From the NCBI GenBank assembly GCA_030648295.1, contig JAUSID010000289.1:41850-105849 (forward strand): a stretch of 64,000 bases of DNA, given 5' to 3'. Numbering within the stretch: the first letter of the stretch is position 1; every line of letters starts with the position of its first letter. The position numbers and the translations under genes are program-made. Of the stretch, positions 1-7,836 are shown in pieces. The DNA comes from Opitutaceae bacterium. Its GTDB lineage: Bacteria; Verrucomicrobiota; Verrucomicrobiia; Opitutales; Opitutaceae. The notes below the pieces were generated by a model. The model worked only from the letters and a program-made list of their open reading frames with translations. It was not told the origin of the DNA and made no database searches.

Positions 1-717
1 CTCGACCCGTCGTTCCGGTTCGAGCTGCACCTTCCCTTCCGTCACCAGCACCTCGATGCTGTCGGACCCGAGTCGGACGTTGAACGCCGTACCGACGGCC
101 CGTACCGCGACCGTTCCGGCGGTGACGAAAAATGGTCGCTCCGGATTTTTCGCCACAATGAAGTGCGCTTCACCATCGACGAGCCGCACGCGCCGCTCGC
201 CGGCCGTGAAAGCCACCTCGATGCGACTCGCACCATTGAGTTCGGCGACCGAACCGTCGGGGAGCGTCATTCGCTGAAGTGTGCTCGCCAGCACGCGGTA
301 ACTCACTTTCGGGACCTCCACCACCGTCGTTCCGACCGGCGGCGCAAACCCGGACCAACCCAGGAACGTCAGCACGACCGCCGCCGCAGTCGCGACACCA
401 ATGCTCGTGAGCCGCACCAGGCGGACGCGAGAGCGCTGGCGCCGCGCCTGCCTGACGACTGCATCCGCCATCGCGGCGAGATCGTCTGCCGTCGCGAGTT
501 CGTCCATGCTGCGCCACGTTCCGCCCAGCCGGACGAATTCCGCGGCATGCTGCGGGTCGGCGAGTTTCCATGCTGCCAGCTCGCGCGCTTCGCTGCCGCT
601 CAAGCCGCGATCCTGGCGCACGATCCACGCCGCGGCCGCCTCGGCCATCGCCAGGTCGGAGCCCGCCGATTCGCCGCCGCTCGTCGCGGAAAATTCGCGC
701 TCAAACGATCCACTCAT
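1..717 (-). CDS. FecR-family anti-sigma regulator (partial, runs off left edge)
   Basis: Read on the minus strand from an ATG at 717; the 3' end lies outside the window. The N-terminal part begins MSGSFEREFSATSGG and has a FecR N-terminal style segment (AAAAWIVRQDRGLSGSEARE, then 'LAAWKLADPQHAAEF'). A single membrane segment follows (about residues 105-125, 'IGVATAAAVVLTFLGW'), then the periplasmic FecR domain with 'MTLPDGSVAELNGASRIEV' and 'VRAVGTAFNVR'. FecR proteins sit in the inner membrane and relay a TonB-receptor signal to an ECF sigma factor. The ATG overlaps the stop of the upstream sigma gene by 4 bp (ATGA at 714-717), so the two are translationally coupled. The cognate TonB receptor is probably just beyond the left edge. 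Confidence 0.85.
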   Translation of the reverse strand, partial: MSGSFEREFSATSGGESAGSDLAMAEAAAAWIVRQDRGLSGSEARELAAWKLADPQHAAEFVRLGGTWRSMDELATADDLAAMADAVVRQARRQRSRVRLVRLTSIGVATAAAVVLTFLGWSGFAPPVGTTVVEVPKVSYRVLASTLQRMTLPDGSVAELNGASRIEVAFTAGERRVRLVDGEAHFIVAKNPERPFFVTAGTVAVRAVGTAFNVRLGSDSIEVLVTEGKVQLEPERRVE

Positions 718-1397
718 GAACGTGTGCCTCCCACGCCGTGCGCCCGGAGAAAGTCGGCGCAACGGCGCGTGCCTTTCGCCGCCAGCGATTCGACCGTGTG
801 TTCGGCAATGCCGAGCAGCGCCGCGATTTCCTTCTGGGGCAGGCCTTTGATTTTGCGGAGGAGAAGAACTTCACGGCAGCGTTCGGGTAGTGCGCGGATG
901 GCCTCGGTGAGGAGCGCAAGCTCCTGCCTGCGGCAAACCTGCTCCACTACGTCACTGTCCTCTTCCAAGACGGCCAACTCGTCGTTTTCCGTGATCGAAA
1001 TCAACTGGGCGCGCCCCTTGCGCTGGATGAAATCGCGGACCGCGTTGCGCGCGATCGCGAACAGCAGCGGCTTCGGCGCCCGCACCGTCCCGGTATTTTT
1101 CACGCGCAGCATCCGCGCGAAACAGTCCTGCACCAAATCGTCGACGTCGGCCATCGTCGGCAGCGATTGGCGCAAATACGACCGCAAGGGCTGCTCGTGG
1201 GGCAATACTTGCTCCGCGAACCAGTGCGACTGGTCACTGAAAGTTAGCTGTTCGGTCGGGGGCAAACTCACGCAGGTGAAGAAAGCGTGCGCGAGGTGTG
1301 CGCAATGCTTCAGTCTTGTCGACGTTTTTCGCGCCGATGCCGGCGCCCATCGCCAGGCTTTCGAGCGACGCGGCTGCTCCGACTCTCTCGTGGGCAT
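714..1397 (-). CDS. ECF RNA polymerase sigma factor, FecI-like
   Basis: Up to 227 residues. Region 2 is seen in 'DVDDLVQDCFARML' and region 4 in 'LPERCREVLLLRKIKGLPQ' followed by the helix-turn-helix 'KEIAALLGIAEHTVE'. It directs core RNA polymerase to a small regulon, usually a TonB-dependent uptake system, under control of the overlapping FecR gene. The first about 55 residues, rich in Arg, Ala and Thr, do not look like sigma sequence; ECF factors are normally 160-200 residues, so the true start is probably internal, around the segment 'LTFSDQSHWFAEQ' (about nucleotide 1240). No ATG is available there, so a GTG/TTG start is possible. Family assignment is secure; start is not. Confidence 0.85.
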   Translation of the reverse strand: MPTRESEQPRRSKAWRWAPASARKTSTRLKHCAHLAHAFFTCVSLPPTEQLTFSDQSHWFAEQVLPHEQPLRSYLRQSLPTMADVDDLVQDCFARMLRVKNTGTVRAPKPLLFAIARNAVRDFIQRKGRAQLISITENDELAVLEEDSDVVEQVCRRQELALLTEAIRALPERCREVLLLRKIKGLPQKEIAALLGIAEHTVESLAAKGTRRCADFLRAHGVGGTRS

Positions 1398-1461
1398 TCC
1401 TCTCCCGCGCTTGACTCGCTTTCGCGGGTCTGGACCATGACCCCTTCATCTCTCACACACC

Positions 1462-1560
1462 ATGGGCCAACAACTGAACAAGGTCATCAAACGTAAACGT
1501 CGCGCGGCTTACTTGAAGCGCGTCAAAGAGCGCAACAAGACCGCAGCCAAGAAGAAGTAA
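1462..1560 (+). CDS. 32-residue highly basic small protein upstream of rimO
   Basis: ATG at 1462, TAA at 1558-1560, 32 residues: it starts MGQQLNKVIKRKRRAAYLKR and ends KKK, with about half of the residues Lys or Arg. The composition is that of an RNA- or ribosome-binding peptide, comparable with the small basic ribosomal proteins. It lies 51 nt before rimO, which modifies ribosomal protein S12, with two perfect hairpins between. From memory, short basic proteins with a similar MGQ..KVIKRKRR start recur in Verrucomicrobia, but I cannot verify this here. No function is known to me. It is transcribed away from the sigma/FecR pair, with its start about 65 bp from the longest possible sigma start. 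Confidence 0.7.
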   Translation: MGQQLNKVIKRKRRAAYLKRVKERNKTAAKKK

Positions 1561-1562
1561 GA

Positions 1563-1609
1563 GGTTTTTGCTTCGCAAAAACCTTACGGTTTTCGCGGAG
1601 CGAAAACCG
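1563..1609 (+). promoter_or_regulatory. Two adjacent perfect hairpins covering the rimO ribosome-binding region
   Basis: Hairpin 1 is GGTTTTTGC (1563-1571), loop TTC, GCAAAAACC (1575-1583). Hairpin 2 is CGGTTTTCGC (1587-1596), loop GGA, GCGAAAACCG (1600-1609). Stems of 9 and 10 bp are perfect. The only Shine-Dalgarno-like motif for rimO, GGAG at 1597-1600, lies in the loop of hairpin 2, with the ATG at 1612. Hairpin 1 starts 2 nt after the stop of the 32-residue gene. They could attenuate or time rimO translation, or be a palindromic repeat; this is inference. Confidence 0.6.
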
Positions 1610-1611
1610 GC

Positions 1612-3024
1612 ATGATCAAAGTCAGTCTCATCTCCCTGGGCTGCGCCAAGAATCTCGTCGATTCCGAGATCATGGTCGGCCACCTGCACCAGGCGGGCAT
1701 GTTGGTCGTGCCGGAAGCCGAAAAGGCGGACGTCGTCATCGTCAACACCTGCTCGTTCATCGATTCGTCCAAGGAGGAATCGATTGGCCACATCCTCGAG
1801 ATGCACGAGCAGCGCGGGATGCGGAAGCGGAGGAAGCACCAGAAGCTGATCGTGGCCGGCTGCATGTCGCAGCGGTTCGCGAAGGATTTGCCGAATGCTC
1901 TGCCGGAAGTGGACGCGTTCATCGGGCTGGATCAGGTCAACAAGGTCGCGCCCATCATCGAGGAGATTTTCGCGCGGGAACGCGGCGCCAATCACGTGCC
2001 GGTCTCGTTCATCGAAGGCCGCTCGACCTGGATTCCGGATTACGACACGCCGCGCTTCCGACTGACCCCGAAACATTTCGCGTACCTCAAGATTGCCGAG
2101 GGCTGCAATCACCCGTGCACCTTCTGCATCATCCCGCAGATTCGCGGCCGGCATCGCAGCCGCACGGTTGCGAGCGTGGTCGCCGAGGCCCGCCAGCTCG
2201 TTCGTGAAGGCGTGAAGGAAATCAACCTGATTTCGCAGGATACGACCTTCTTCGGCATGGACACGTGGGAGCAACGGCCCAGCCCGCGGACGCCGGTCGA
2301 CTCTTCCCGCGGCACGGCGCTCACCACCCTCCTCCGGGAGCTGAACGCCATCGAAGGGGATTTCTGGATACGGCTGCTCTACACGCATCCGGCGCACTGG
2401 AGCGATGAACTGATTCGCACCATCGCCGCGTGCCCGAAGGTGGCGCGGTACATCGATATTCCGCTCCAGCACATCAGCGACCGGATGCTCGGGTTGATGC
2501 AGCGCGAAACTACATCCGCGTACATTCGTGACCTCATCCGCCGAATCCGCGCCGGCATCCCGGGAATTGCGATTCGGACGACGTTCATCGTGGGATTTCC
2601 GGGCGAAACCGAGGCGGACGTCGACGAGCTGTGCGAATTCATTCGCGAGACGCGTTTCGAGCGGCTCGGCGTGTTCAGGTATTCGCAGGAGGAAGGCACG
2701 CGCGCCGCGAAAATGGAGCCGCAGGTGCCGAGGAAGGTGAAGGAGGCGCGCTGGCACCGCGTCATGGCGTTGCAGAAGGAAATCGCGGCGGAGGTGAGCG
2801 AGGCATATGTCGGGCAGACGTTGAAAATCCTGGTCGAGGAGCCCGGCGTGGCGCGCGGCGAAGCCGACGCCCCCGACATCGATGGCCGCGTCTACCTGCC
2901 GATTACCGTGCCGGTGGGCGAATTCGCCACGGTGAAAATCACCGGCTACGAAGATTACGATTTGCTCGCACTGCCGGCCGGCGAGGAGCCGACCACGCGA
3001 AAAGTCGCGCGTCAGGCGCAATAG
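1612..3024 (+). CDS. rimO: Ribosomal protein S12 methylthiotransferase RimO
   Basis: 470 residues. Radical-SAM methylthiotransferase that adds a methylthio group to an aspartate of ribosomal protein S12 using two [4Fe-4S] clusters. The N-terminal cluster cysteines are C11 ('SLGCAKN'), C47 ('VNTCSF') and C83 ('VAGCMSQ'); the radical-SAM triad CxxxCxxC is C165/C169/C172 ('EGCNHPCTFCIIP'). The C-terminal about 70 residues form the TRAM RNA-binding domain ('GQTLKILVEEP...'). 'SLGCAKNLVDSE' and 'CIIPQIRGRHRSR' favour RimO over MiaB. It is about 30 residues longer than typical, with an insertion after 'FFGMDTWEQRPSPRTPVDSS' (about residues 210-235). Cotranscription with the small basic gene is likely. 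Confidence 0.95.
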   Translation: MIKVSLISLGCAKNLVDSEIMVGHLHQAGMLVVPEAEKADVVIVNTCSFIDSSKEESIGHILEMHEQRGMRKRRKHQKLIVAGCMSQRFAKDLPNALPEVDAFIGLDQVNKVAPIIEEIFARERGANHVPVSFIEGRSTWIPDYDTPRFRLTPKHFAYLKIAEGCNHPCTFCIIPQIRGRHRSRTVASVVAEARQLVREGVKEINLISQDTTFFGMDTWEQRPSPRTPVDSSRGTALTTLLRELNAIEGDFWIRLLYTHPAHWSDELIRTIAACPKVARYIDIPLQHISDRMLGLMQRETTSAYIRDLIRRIRAGIPGIAIRTTFIVGFPGETEADVDELCEFIRETRFERLGVFRYSQEEGTRAAKMEPQVPRKVKEARWHRVMALQKEIAAEVSEAYVGQTLKILVEEPGVARGEADAPDIDGRVYLPITVPVGEFATVKITGYEDYDLLALPAGEEPTTRKVARQAQ

Positions 3025-3287
3025 GCGGCTCATCAATTAGTCGTATCTGATTTTCGAACGAGTGAATGTGCCGCGGAGAAGGGAGCAGGGAGAAAGGAGC
3101 AGGAATAAGCCATAGCGGTACTCGTGCCGACGGGCTGTTGGATCTACGGGAGCCTGTTACGGCGGACTACTGGGGTGGTTACCGGGTATGCGTATCGCCA
3201 CGGAGTATGATTAGTAAGTAACTGATAAGTATATCCGCATTTTGATTTCGGCGGATTTTATCGGGATGAAACTAGGGTCTAACACCT

Positions 3288-4856
3288 ATGTTTTTTGGGG
3301 TCCAACTTTTCAATGCCTTCGTCGAATATCGCGCCGACGTGTGCCTCGCCTTGTTAGCAGGCGCCGCTGTCTGCGGGGCGATCAAGGCGCGCGCATGGAA
3401 GCGTCGGTCCGATGTGACTCTCCCGGCGGACCGATGCGCCGCCGCCATGGGTCCCGTTATCCTGGCGATCGCCGCGGCCGAGCTGGCGACGGCTTTCGCG
3501 TGGGTGTCGGGCGGTTCGTTGGAAGTGATGCGCAGCGTGGTGTTGGTGGCGGGAGTGGCCGTCTCGATCGTGCTTCTGGTCGCGGAGCTTCGCTGTGAAC
3601 GATTGCGCGCCGAATTGCGGAGGCATGCCGGCGTCGGGCAGCAACTCCAGCAGGCAAAGACCGCGGCGGACGAAGCGAGCCGGGTTAAAAGCGATTTTCT
3701 CGCGGTGATGAGTCACGAGATGCGCACGCCACTGAACGCGGTCACTGGCTTTGCCACGCTCCTCCGGGAAACCAGGCTCGACGATGCGCAACGCGATTAC
3801 GTTCGCACCATCGCCGGCGAAGCGGCGCGATTGACGTCGTTAATCAACGACATCCTCGACCTGACCAAGATCGAGGAGGGCCGGCTGACGCTCGAGCGGC
3901 TGCCGTTCGCCCCGGTCGAAACGGGACAGGAGGTGTTGCGGTTGCTGCAAAACCGCGCCGCCGAGCAGAAACTGGATCTTCGTTTCGAGCCGCTGTTGAC
4001 ATCGCCGCTGCTCGTCGCGGGCGACCCGCTGCGCTTCCGGCAGGTGTTGCTCAACCTGATCGACAACGCGGTCAAGTTTACGGCGAGAGGCTCGGTCACA
4101 CTGTACCTTTCCTGGAAACCTCCGGCCGAACCGGGTGAGACGGGCGAACTCGGCGTCACGGTGAAAGACACGGGCATTGGAATCCCGGCGTCAAAGTTGA
4201 ACAACCTTTTCCAGATGTTCATGCAGGTCGATACGTCGACGACGCGCCGTTATGGCGGCACGGGGCTCGGGCTCGCGATCTGCCAGCGACTTGTCCGGTT
4301 GATGGGCGGCGAAATATCCGTGCGCAGCACCGTGGGCGAAGGATCGGAGTTCAGCTTTTCGCTGCCGGTCACCGCAGTGGCCGCACCCGTGGCTACGGTT
4401 GAAATCGATCCGCCGCCCGCGCCCGCGTCATCGCGACGCCCCCGCGTGCTCGTGGTCGATGACATGGAGACAAACCGCTTTCTGCTGGAAATCTTTCTGC
4501 GGCGGCACGGGTTCGACCCGGATGTCGCGTCCGGTGGCGAGGAGGCCATCGCCCTGGCGGCCAAGAAACCTTACGACGCGATCCTCATGGACCTGCAGAT
4601 GCCGGATCTCGACGGCTACACTGCCGCCCGCCGTATCCGCGAAGCAGAGACGGGGGGCCAACACACGCCGATTCTCGCCCTGACGGCATCCATCGCGAAG
4701 GGGACGCGCGACAAATGCCTCGCCGCCGGCATGGACGAACACCTCACGAAGCCGCTCGATTTGCGACGCTTCAAGGAATTGCTCGACGGCTACATCACGA
4801 CCCGGACTAAACCCAATCCGGCCCGGCATGGTCCGGCGCACACCGCACGGTGCTAG
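3288..4856 (+). CDS. Hybrid sensor histidine kinase with C-terminal receiver domain
   Basis: 522 residues. Three hydrophobic segments near residues 15-33, 52-74 and 80-99 anchor it in the inner membrane; there is no separate sensor domain. A short linker leads to the HisKA domain with the phospho-acceptor H143 ('MSHEMRTPLN'), then the HATPase_c domain with N box 'LIDNAVKF', G1 'DTGIGIP', F box 'LFQMF' and G2 'GGTGLGLAI'. A receiver domain (about residues 388-505) carries the acidic pair in 'VLVVDDME' and phospho-acceptor D435 in 'AILMDLQMPD'. The signal is probably sensed within the membrane. No partner regulator is adjacent. The 263 bp before it (3025-3287) show nothing I recognise. Confidence 0.9.
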   Translation: MFFGVQLFNAFVEYRADVCLALLAGAAVCGAIKARAWKRRSDVTLPADRCAAAMGPVILAIAAAELATAFAWVSGGSLEVMRSVVLVAGVAVSIVLLVAELRCERLRAELRRHAGVGQQLQQAKTAADEASRVKSDFLAVMSHEMRTPLNAVTGFATLLRETRLDDAQRDYVRTIAGEAARLTSLINDILDLTKIEEGRLTLERLPFAPVETGQEVLRLLQNRAAEQKLDLRFEPLLTSPLLVAGDPLRFRQVLLNLIDNAVKFTARGSVTLYLSWKPPAEPGETGELGVTVKDTGIGIPASKLNNLFQMFMQVDTSTTRRYGGTGLGLAICQRLVRLMGGEISVRSTVGEGSEFSFSLPVTAVAAPVATVEIDPPPAPASSRRPRVLVVDDMETNRFLLEIFLRRHGFDPDVASGGEEAIALAAKKPYDAILMDLQMPDLDGYTAARRIREAETGGQHTPILALTASIAKGTRDKCLAAGMDEHLTKPLDLRRFKELLDGYITTRTKPNPARHGPAHTARC

Positions 4857-4883
4857 ACCCAACGTTTTTATTTTTGGACCTGT

Positions 4884-5690
4884 TTAATTTCCGCCGCTCG
4901 CCGCCGCGCTGGTCTTCGCCTGTGTCGTGGCCGCCTGCCTGGCCATCTCCGCGATGTCGGCAGCGGGCAACACCACCATCCACGTTGGCCGCCCGTTCGC
5001 GAAATGTTGCAGCGAGATCCCGAGCACGCGTCCTTGAGGATCGAATACGGGCGTCGCGATCGACTGCTCCGTCAGCATGAAAAACCGCCGCGGCTTCTCG
5101 ACAATGCCAATCACCTCGGTCGCACGCACGGTCGGCACCCGTTGGAGCGTCTTGGGCGCGCGCGAGACGAAGAAATAGTTTCCCAGGACAACTCCTTCCG
5201 CCGGCTTGGTCAGATCGACGTGTGCATACTCGCGACCCGGCTCCACCGTTTCCGGCGCCATGAACGCGAGATCGAGGTCGGCATCCTTGAGGACAAATCG
5301 CGCCGGCACCTCCTTGCCGTCGGCGAGCCGCAGCTTCACTTCCTTGAAGTCGGTGCCGACCAGTTCCGGCGCGCGGCCCCCGCCCTGCTGCGAATTGCGC
5401 ATGGCATCGAACTGTACCTGGGGATCAACCGCGGCGAGTGTCGTCACGGTCAACCCCGTCGCGGAAATGACGGTGCCGTTGATCTCGATTCGTTGTTCGC
5501 GCGCCGGCAGCTCCCGATCGCCCATCTTCATCTTCAGCGTCACGACGAGTTCCACCCCGACCACGGCGTCGGCGTATCGTTTGGCCAACGCCCGGCCGGC
5601 GGCGGCGTCGGCCTCCGGGGCCGCGGCGAGCGGCAGGGCAGCCCCCGCGACCAGCGCGGCCGCAAGCACGATTGAGGAGGAATGTTTCAT
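4884..5690 (-). CDS. Secreted trypsin-fold protein lacking the catalytic triad (HtrA-like pseudoprotease)
   Basis: 268 residues with a signal peptide ('MKHSSSIVLAAALVAGAAL', cut near 'PLAAA'). The body follows the HtrA protease pattern but without catalytic residues. 'NGTVISATGLTVTTLAAV' stands where HtrA has GSGVI..G.IVTNxHVV, so the His is missing. 'DADLDLAFM' matches the Asp block. 'SIATPVFDPQGRVLGI' replaces the GNSGGPLVN..G.VIGI block, so the Ser motif is lost. It overlaps the stop of the upstream active HtrA gene by 4 bp (ATGA 5687-5690), implying coupled production. A regulatory or scaffold subunit of that protease is a reasonable inference. The start is fixed by the overlap and the signal peptide. 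Confidence 0.75.
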   Translation of the reverse strand: MKHSSSIVLAAALVAGAALPLAAAPEADAAAGRALAKRYADAVVGVELVVTLKMKMGDRELPAREQRIEINGTVISATGLTVTTLAAVDPQVQFDAMRNSQQGGGRAPELVGTDFKEVKLRLADGKEVPARFVLKDADLDLAFMAPETVEPGREYAHVDLTKPAEGVVLGNYFFVSRAPKTLQRVPTVRATEVIGIVEKPRRFFMLTEQSIATPVFDPQGRVLGISLQHFANGRPTWMVVLPAADIAEMARQAATTQAKTSAAASGGN

Positions 5691-7774
5691 GGGGTTGATT
5701 TGACCGGCTTGAGGTTGATTTCGACGAACTGCGTCTGGCCTCGGCGCCGCACGAGCAGCACCCACCATGACTTGCCGTTGGCCACCGTCTCTTCGCGCGA
5801 GCGTTTCAGGTCTTCCAGATTCATGACGCGGGTCGTGCCTGCCATTTCGATGACGTCGTCGGCTCGCAATCCGGCCAGCGCCGCCCAGCCCGCGGGCACT
5901 GCGCTTTCCACGATTGCGCCCCGGGCATCGGTGGCGATCTGGAGTTTCACGCGATCGTCGAACGCGATGTCGCGCGCCGAAAACTCCAGCGCGAGATCCT
6001 GCCACCACGCCATTTCCGCCGGCGGAACCGGCTGCTCCTCCAGCGTCACCTTCACGTCCTTTGCCGCGCCCTCGCGCCAGATCGAGAATACCGCCTCGGT
6101 GCCGGAACGATACTGGCGTATCTGGCGTGCCAGTACATCGCTGTCCTCCTGCCGCCGGGCCGGGACCACGGTGCCATCGATGGCGAGGATGATGTCGCCG
6201 ATTTGCAGGCCGGACTTCTCCGCCTGCGTGCCGGGGTAGATCCGCGTCAGCCGGGCACCACCGTCGGCCTTGACCCCGAGCCGCGTCGAGAGCTTGGGCG
6301 TGAGCGGCTGCGACGAGGCGCCGAGCCAGGCCTTGCGCGCCTGGAGGGTCACGTTGCGTTCGTCGAGCGCGCGGAGTTCGACGACGGAACTCAGCACCGC
6401 GCCGTCGCGTCGGACGCTCGCGAGGACAGTGCGCACGCCCTTGGGCGCATCTTCCATCAGCGTCCGGGTCAGTTCGCGCAACTCGGCAACCGTGCCCACC
6501 GGCTTCCCGTCGACTGCGATCAGGATGTCTTCGCGGCGAAGCGTTGGCTCGGCCTGACCGCATGGGCCCGCCGGCCGGACATTCTCCAGCCACACGCCAC
6601 GAACATCGGGCAGACGCTCTTCCCGCGCGAGCTTCGGGGTGATATCACGGGCCACCGCACCCCACGTCCGCAGTTCGACATCGTCCGCACGCGCTGGCTC
6701 GCGCTTGGTGAGCTTGAGCCGCGCGGACTGTTTTTTTCCCGCGCGTACAAATTCGACCGTGAAATCACTGTCCGGCATCTGGCTTGCCTCGATGCGGTAA
6801 AAATGCGCCACGGCTTTTTCCTCGGCACCCTCGATGTCGTGACCATCGCACGCGAAAATCACGTCGCCGGGTTCCAGCGCCGCCCCCGCCGCGGGGGAAC
6901 CCGCGGCGACATCGCCGACGACCACGCCCTTGGCCTCCCCGTCGGCCTCCAGCCTGGGCTGCACCGTCAGGCCGGACCAGCCGCGGGTCACGCGGCCATG
7001 CTTGATAATCTGCTCGGCGACCACACGCGCGAGGTTGCTCGGAATCGCGCCGCTCAGGCTCACCACGCCGATTTCGTTGATGCCAACAATATCGCCGCGC
7101 GAATTCACGAGCGGACCACCGCTATTGCCGCCGAAAATCCGGGCATCGTGCAACACCCAGCGCACCAGTTGCCCGACGTCCTCGCCGCGCAACATCATCC
7201 GGCCGACCGTCTGCTCCGGCAGCACGAGCGAGGGGTTCGACACCACGCCGCGCGTGACCGATTGCGAGAGAAACCCGGGGCTGCCGAGCGCGAACACTTC
7301 CTCACCGGCGACCAGCGACGATGAATCGCCAAACTTCGCCGTCACCAGCGGTGCCGCATCCTTCGGCCGCTGCGTGAGCTCGAGCTGCAACACCGCCAGA
7401 TCCGTCAGCGCATCCTGGCCGACGAGCCGCGCCTCGACATGCGAACCGTCGTAGAGGTAGCAGCGGAAAAAGTCACCATCCTCCGTGACATGACAATTCG
7501 TGACCAGATGCCCCTCGAGTGAAATGATGACGCCGCTGCCGCCGGTCCACTGCTTGGTCAGCCGGCCGTCGCTCGGCCGCAGGCGAATCGCCTCGATTCG
7601 AACAATCGAGGGAAAGACGCGCGTGAGCATCGGATCCTCGGCCGGCGTCAATTTGGCCTGAGCAGACGCGGGCGGCTTGGCGCCATTGGCCGCCGCGAGA
7701 ACGGCGGCGCCGCTCAAACACCACGCGCCGCAACAGAGAATCGCGCACATCCATCGGCTCATCAACAAGGTCAT
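5687..7774 (-). CDS. Periplasmic HtrA/Deg-type serine protease with several PDZ domains
   Basis: 695 residues from the ATG at 7774, which gives the signal peptide 'MTLLMSRWMCAILCCGAW' plus an Ala-rich cleavage region; the frame is open further up to a TTG at 7825. The S1C protease domain (about 45-255) has H95 ('VTNCHVTE'), D125 ('LTDLAVLQ') and S218 ('GGNSGGPLV'). Four PDZ-like segments follow, near residues 270-370 ('VAAGSPAAGAALEPGDVI'), 380-480, 490-590 ('IYPGTQAEKSGLQIGDII') and 600-690 ('AVPAGWAALAGLRADDVI'). Usual HtrA proteins have one or two PDZ domains, so this one is enlarged. Role: quality control of envelope proteins. It is coupled to the pseudoprotease gene downstream and lies 62 bp after mpl. 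Confidence 0.9.
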   Translation of the reverse strand: MTLLMSRWMCAILCCGAWCLSGAAVLAAANGAKPPASAQAKLTPAEDPMLTRVFPSIVRIEAIRLRPSDGRLTKQWTGGSGVIISLEGHLVTNCHVTEDGDFFRCYLYDGSHVEARLVGQDALTDLAVLQLELTQRPKDAAPLVTAKFGDSSSLVAGEEVFALGSPGFLSQSVTRGVVSNPSLVLPEQTVGRMMLRGEDVGQLVRWVLHDARIFGGNSGGPLVNSRGDIVGINEIGVVSLSGAIPSNLARVVAEQIIKHGRVTRGWSGLTVQPRLEADGEAKGVVVGDVAAGSPAAGAALEPGDVIFACDGHDIEGAEEKAVAHFYRIEASQMPDSDFTVEFVRAGKKQSARLKLTKREPARADDVELRTWGAVARDITPKLAREERLPDVRGVWLENVRPAGPCGQAEPTLRREDILIAVDGKPVGTVAELRELTRTLMEDAPKGVRTVLASVRRDGAVLSSVVELRALDERNVTLQARKAWLGASSQPLTPKLSTRLGVKADGGARLTRIYPGTQAEKSGLQIGDIILAIDGTVVPARRQEDSDVLARQIRQYRSGTEAVFSIWREGAAKDVKVTLEEQPVPPAEMAWWQDLALEFSARDIAFDDRVKLQIATDARGAIVESAVPAGWAALAGLRADDVIEMAGTTRVMNLEDLKRSREETVANGKSWWVLLVRRRGQTQFVEINLKPVKSTP

Positions 7775-7836
7775 AAATGGGGACGGGGTCCCCGGGGAAA
7801 GAGGCGAACTGGGCGCGTGACGCAAGCGGCAAACGC

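Noticed and set aside
714..1397. Full 227-residue length of the sigma factor
   Set aside because: The first about 55 residues do not look like sigma sequence; the longest frame is reported, but the real start is probably internal.
1453..3036. 527-codon frame antisense to rimO
   Set aside because: Typical of GC-rich coding DNA: the opposite strand stays open by third-position GC. No family motif, and rimO on the other strand is certain. The same holds for the long antisense frames over the TonB receptors and the fusion genes.
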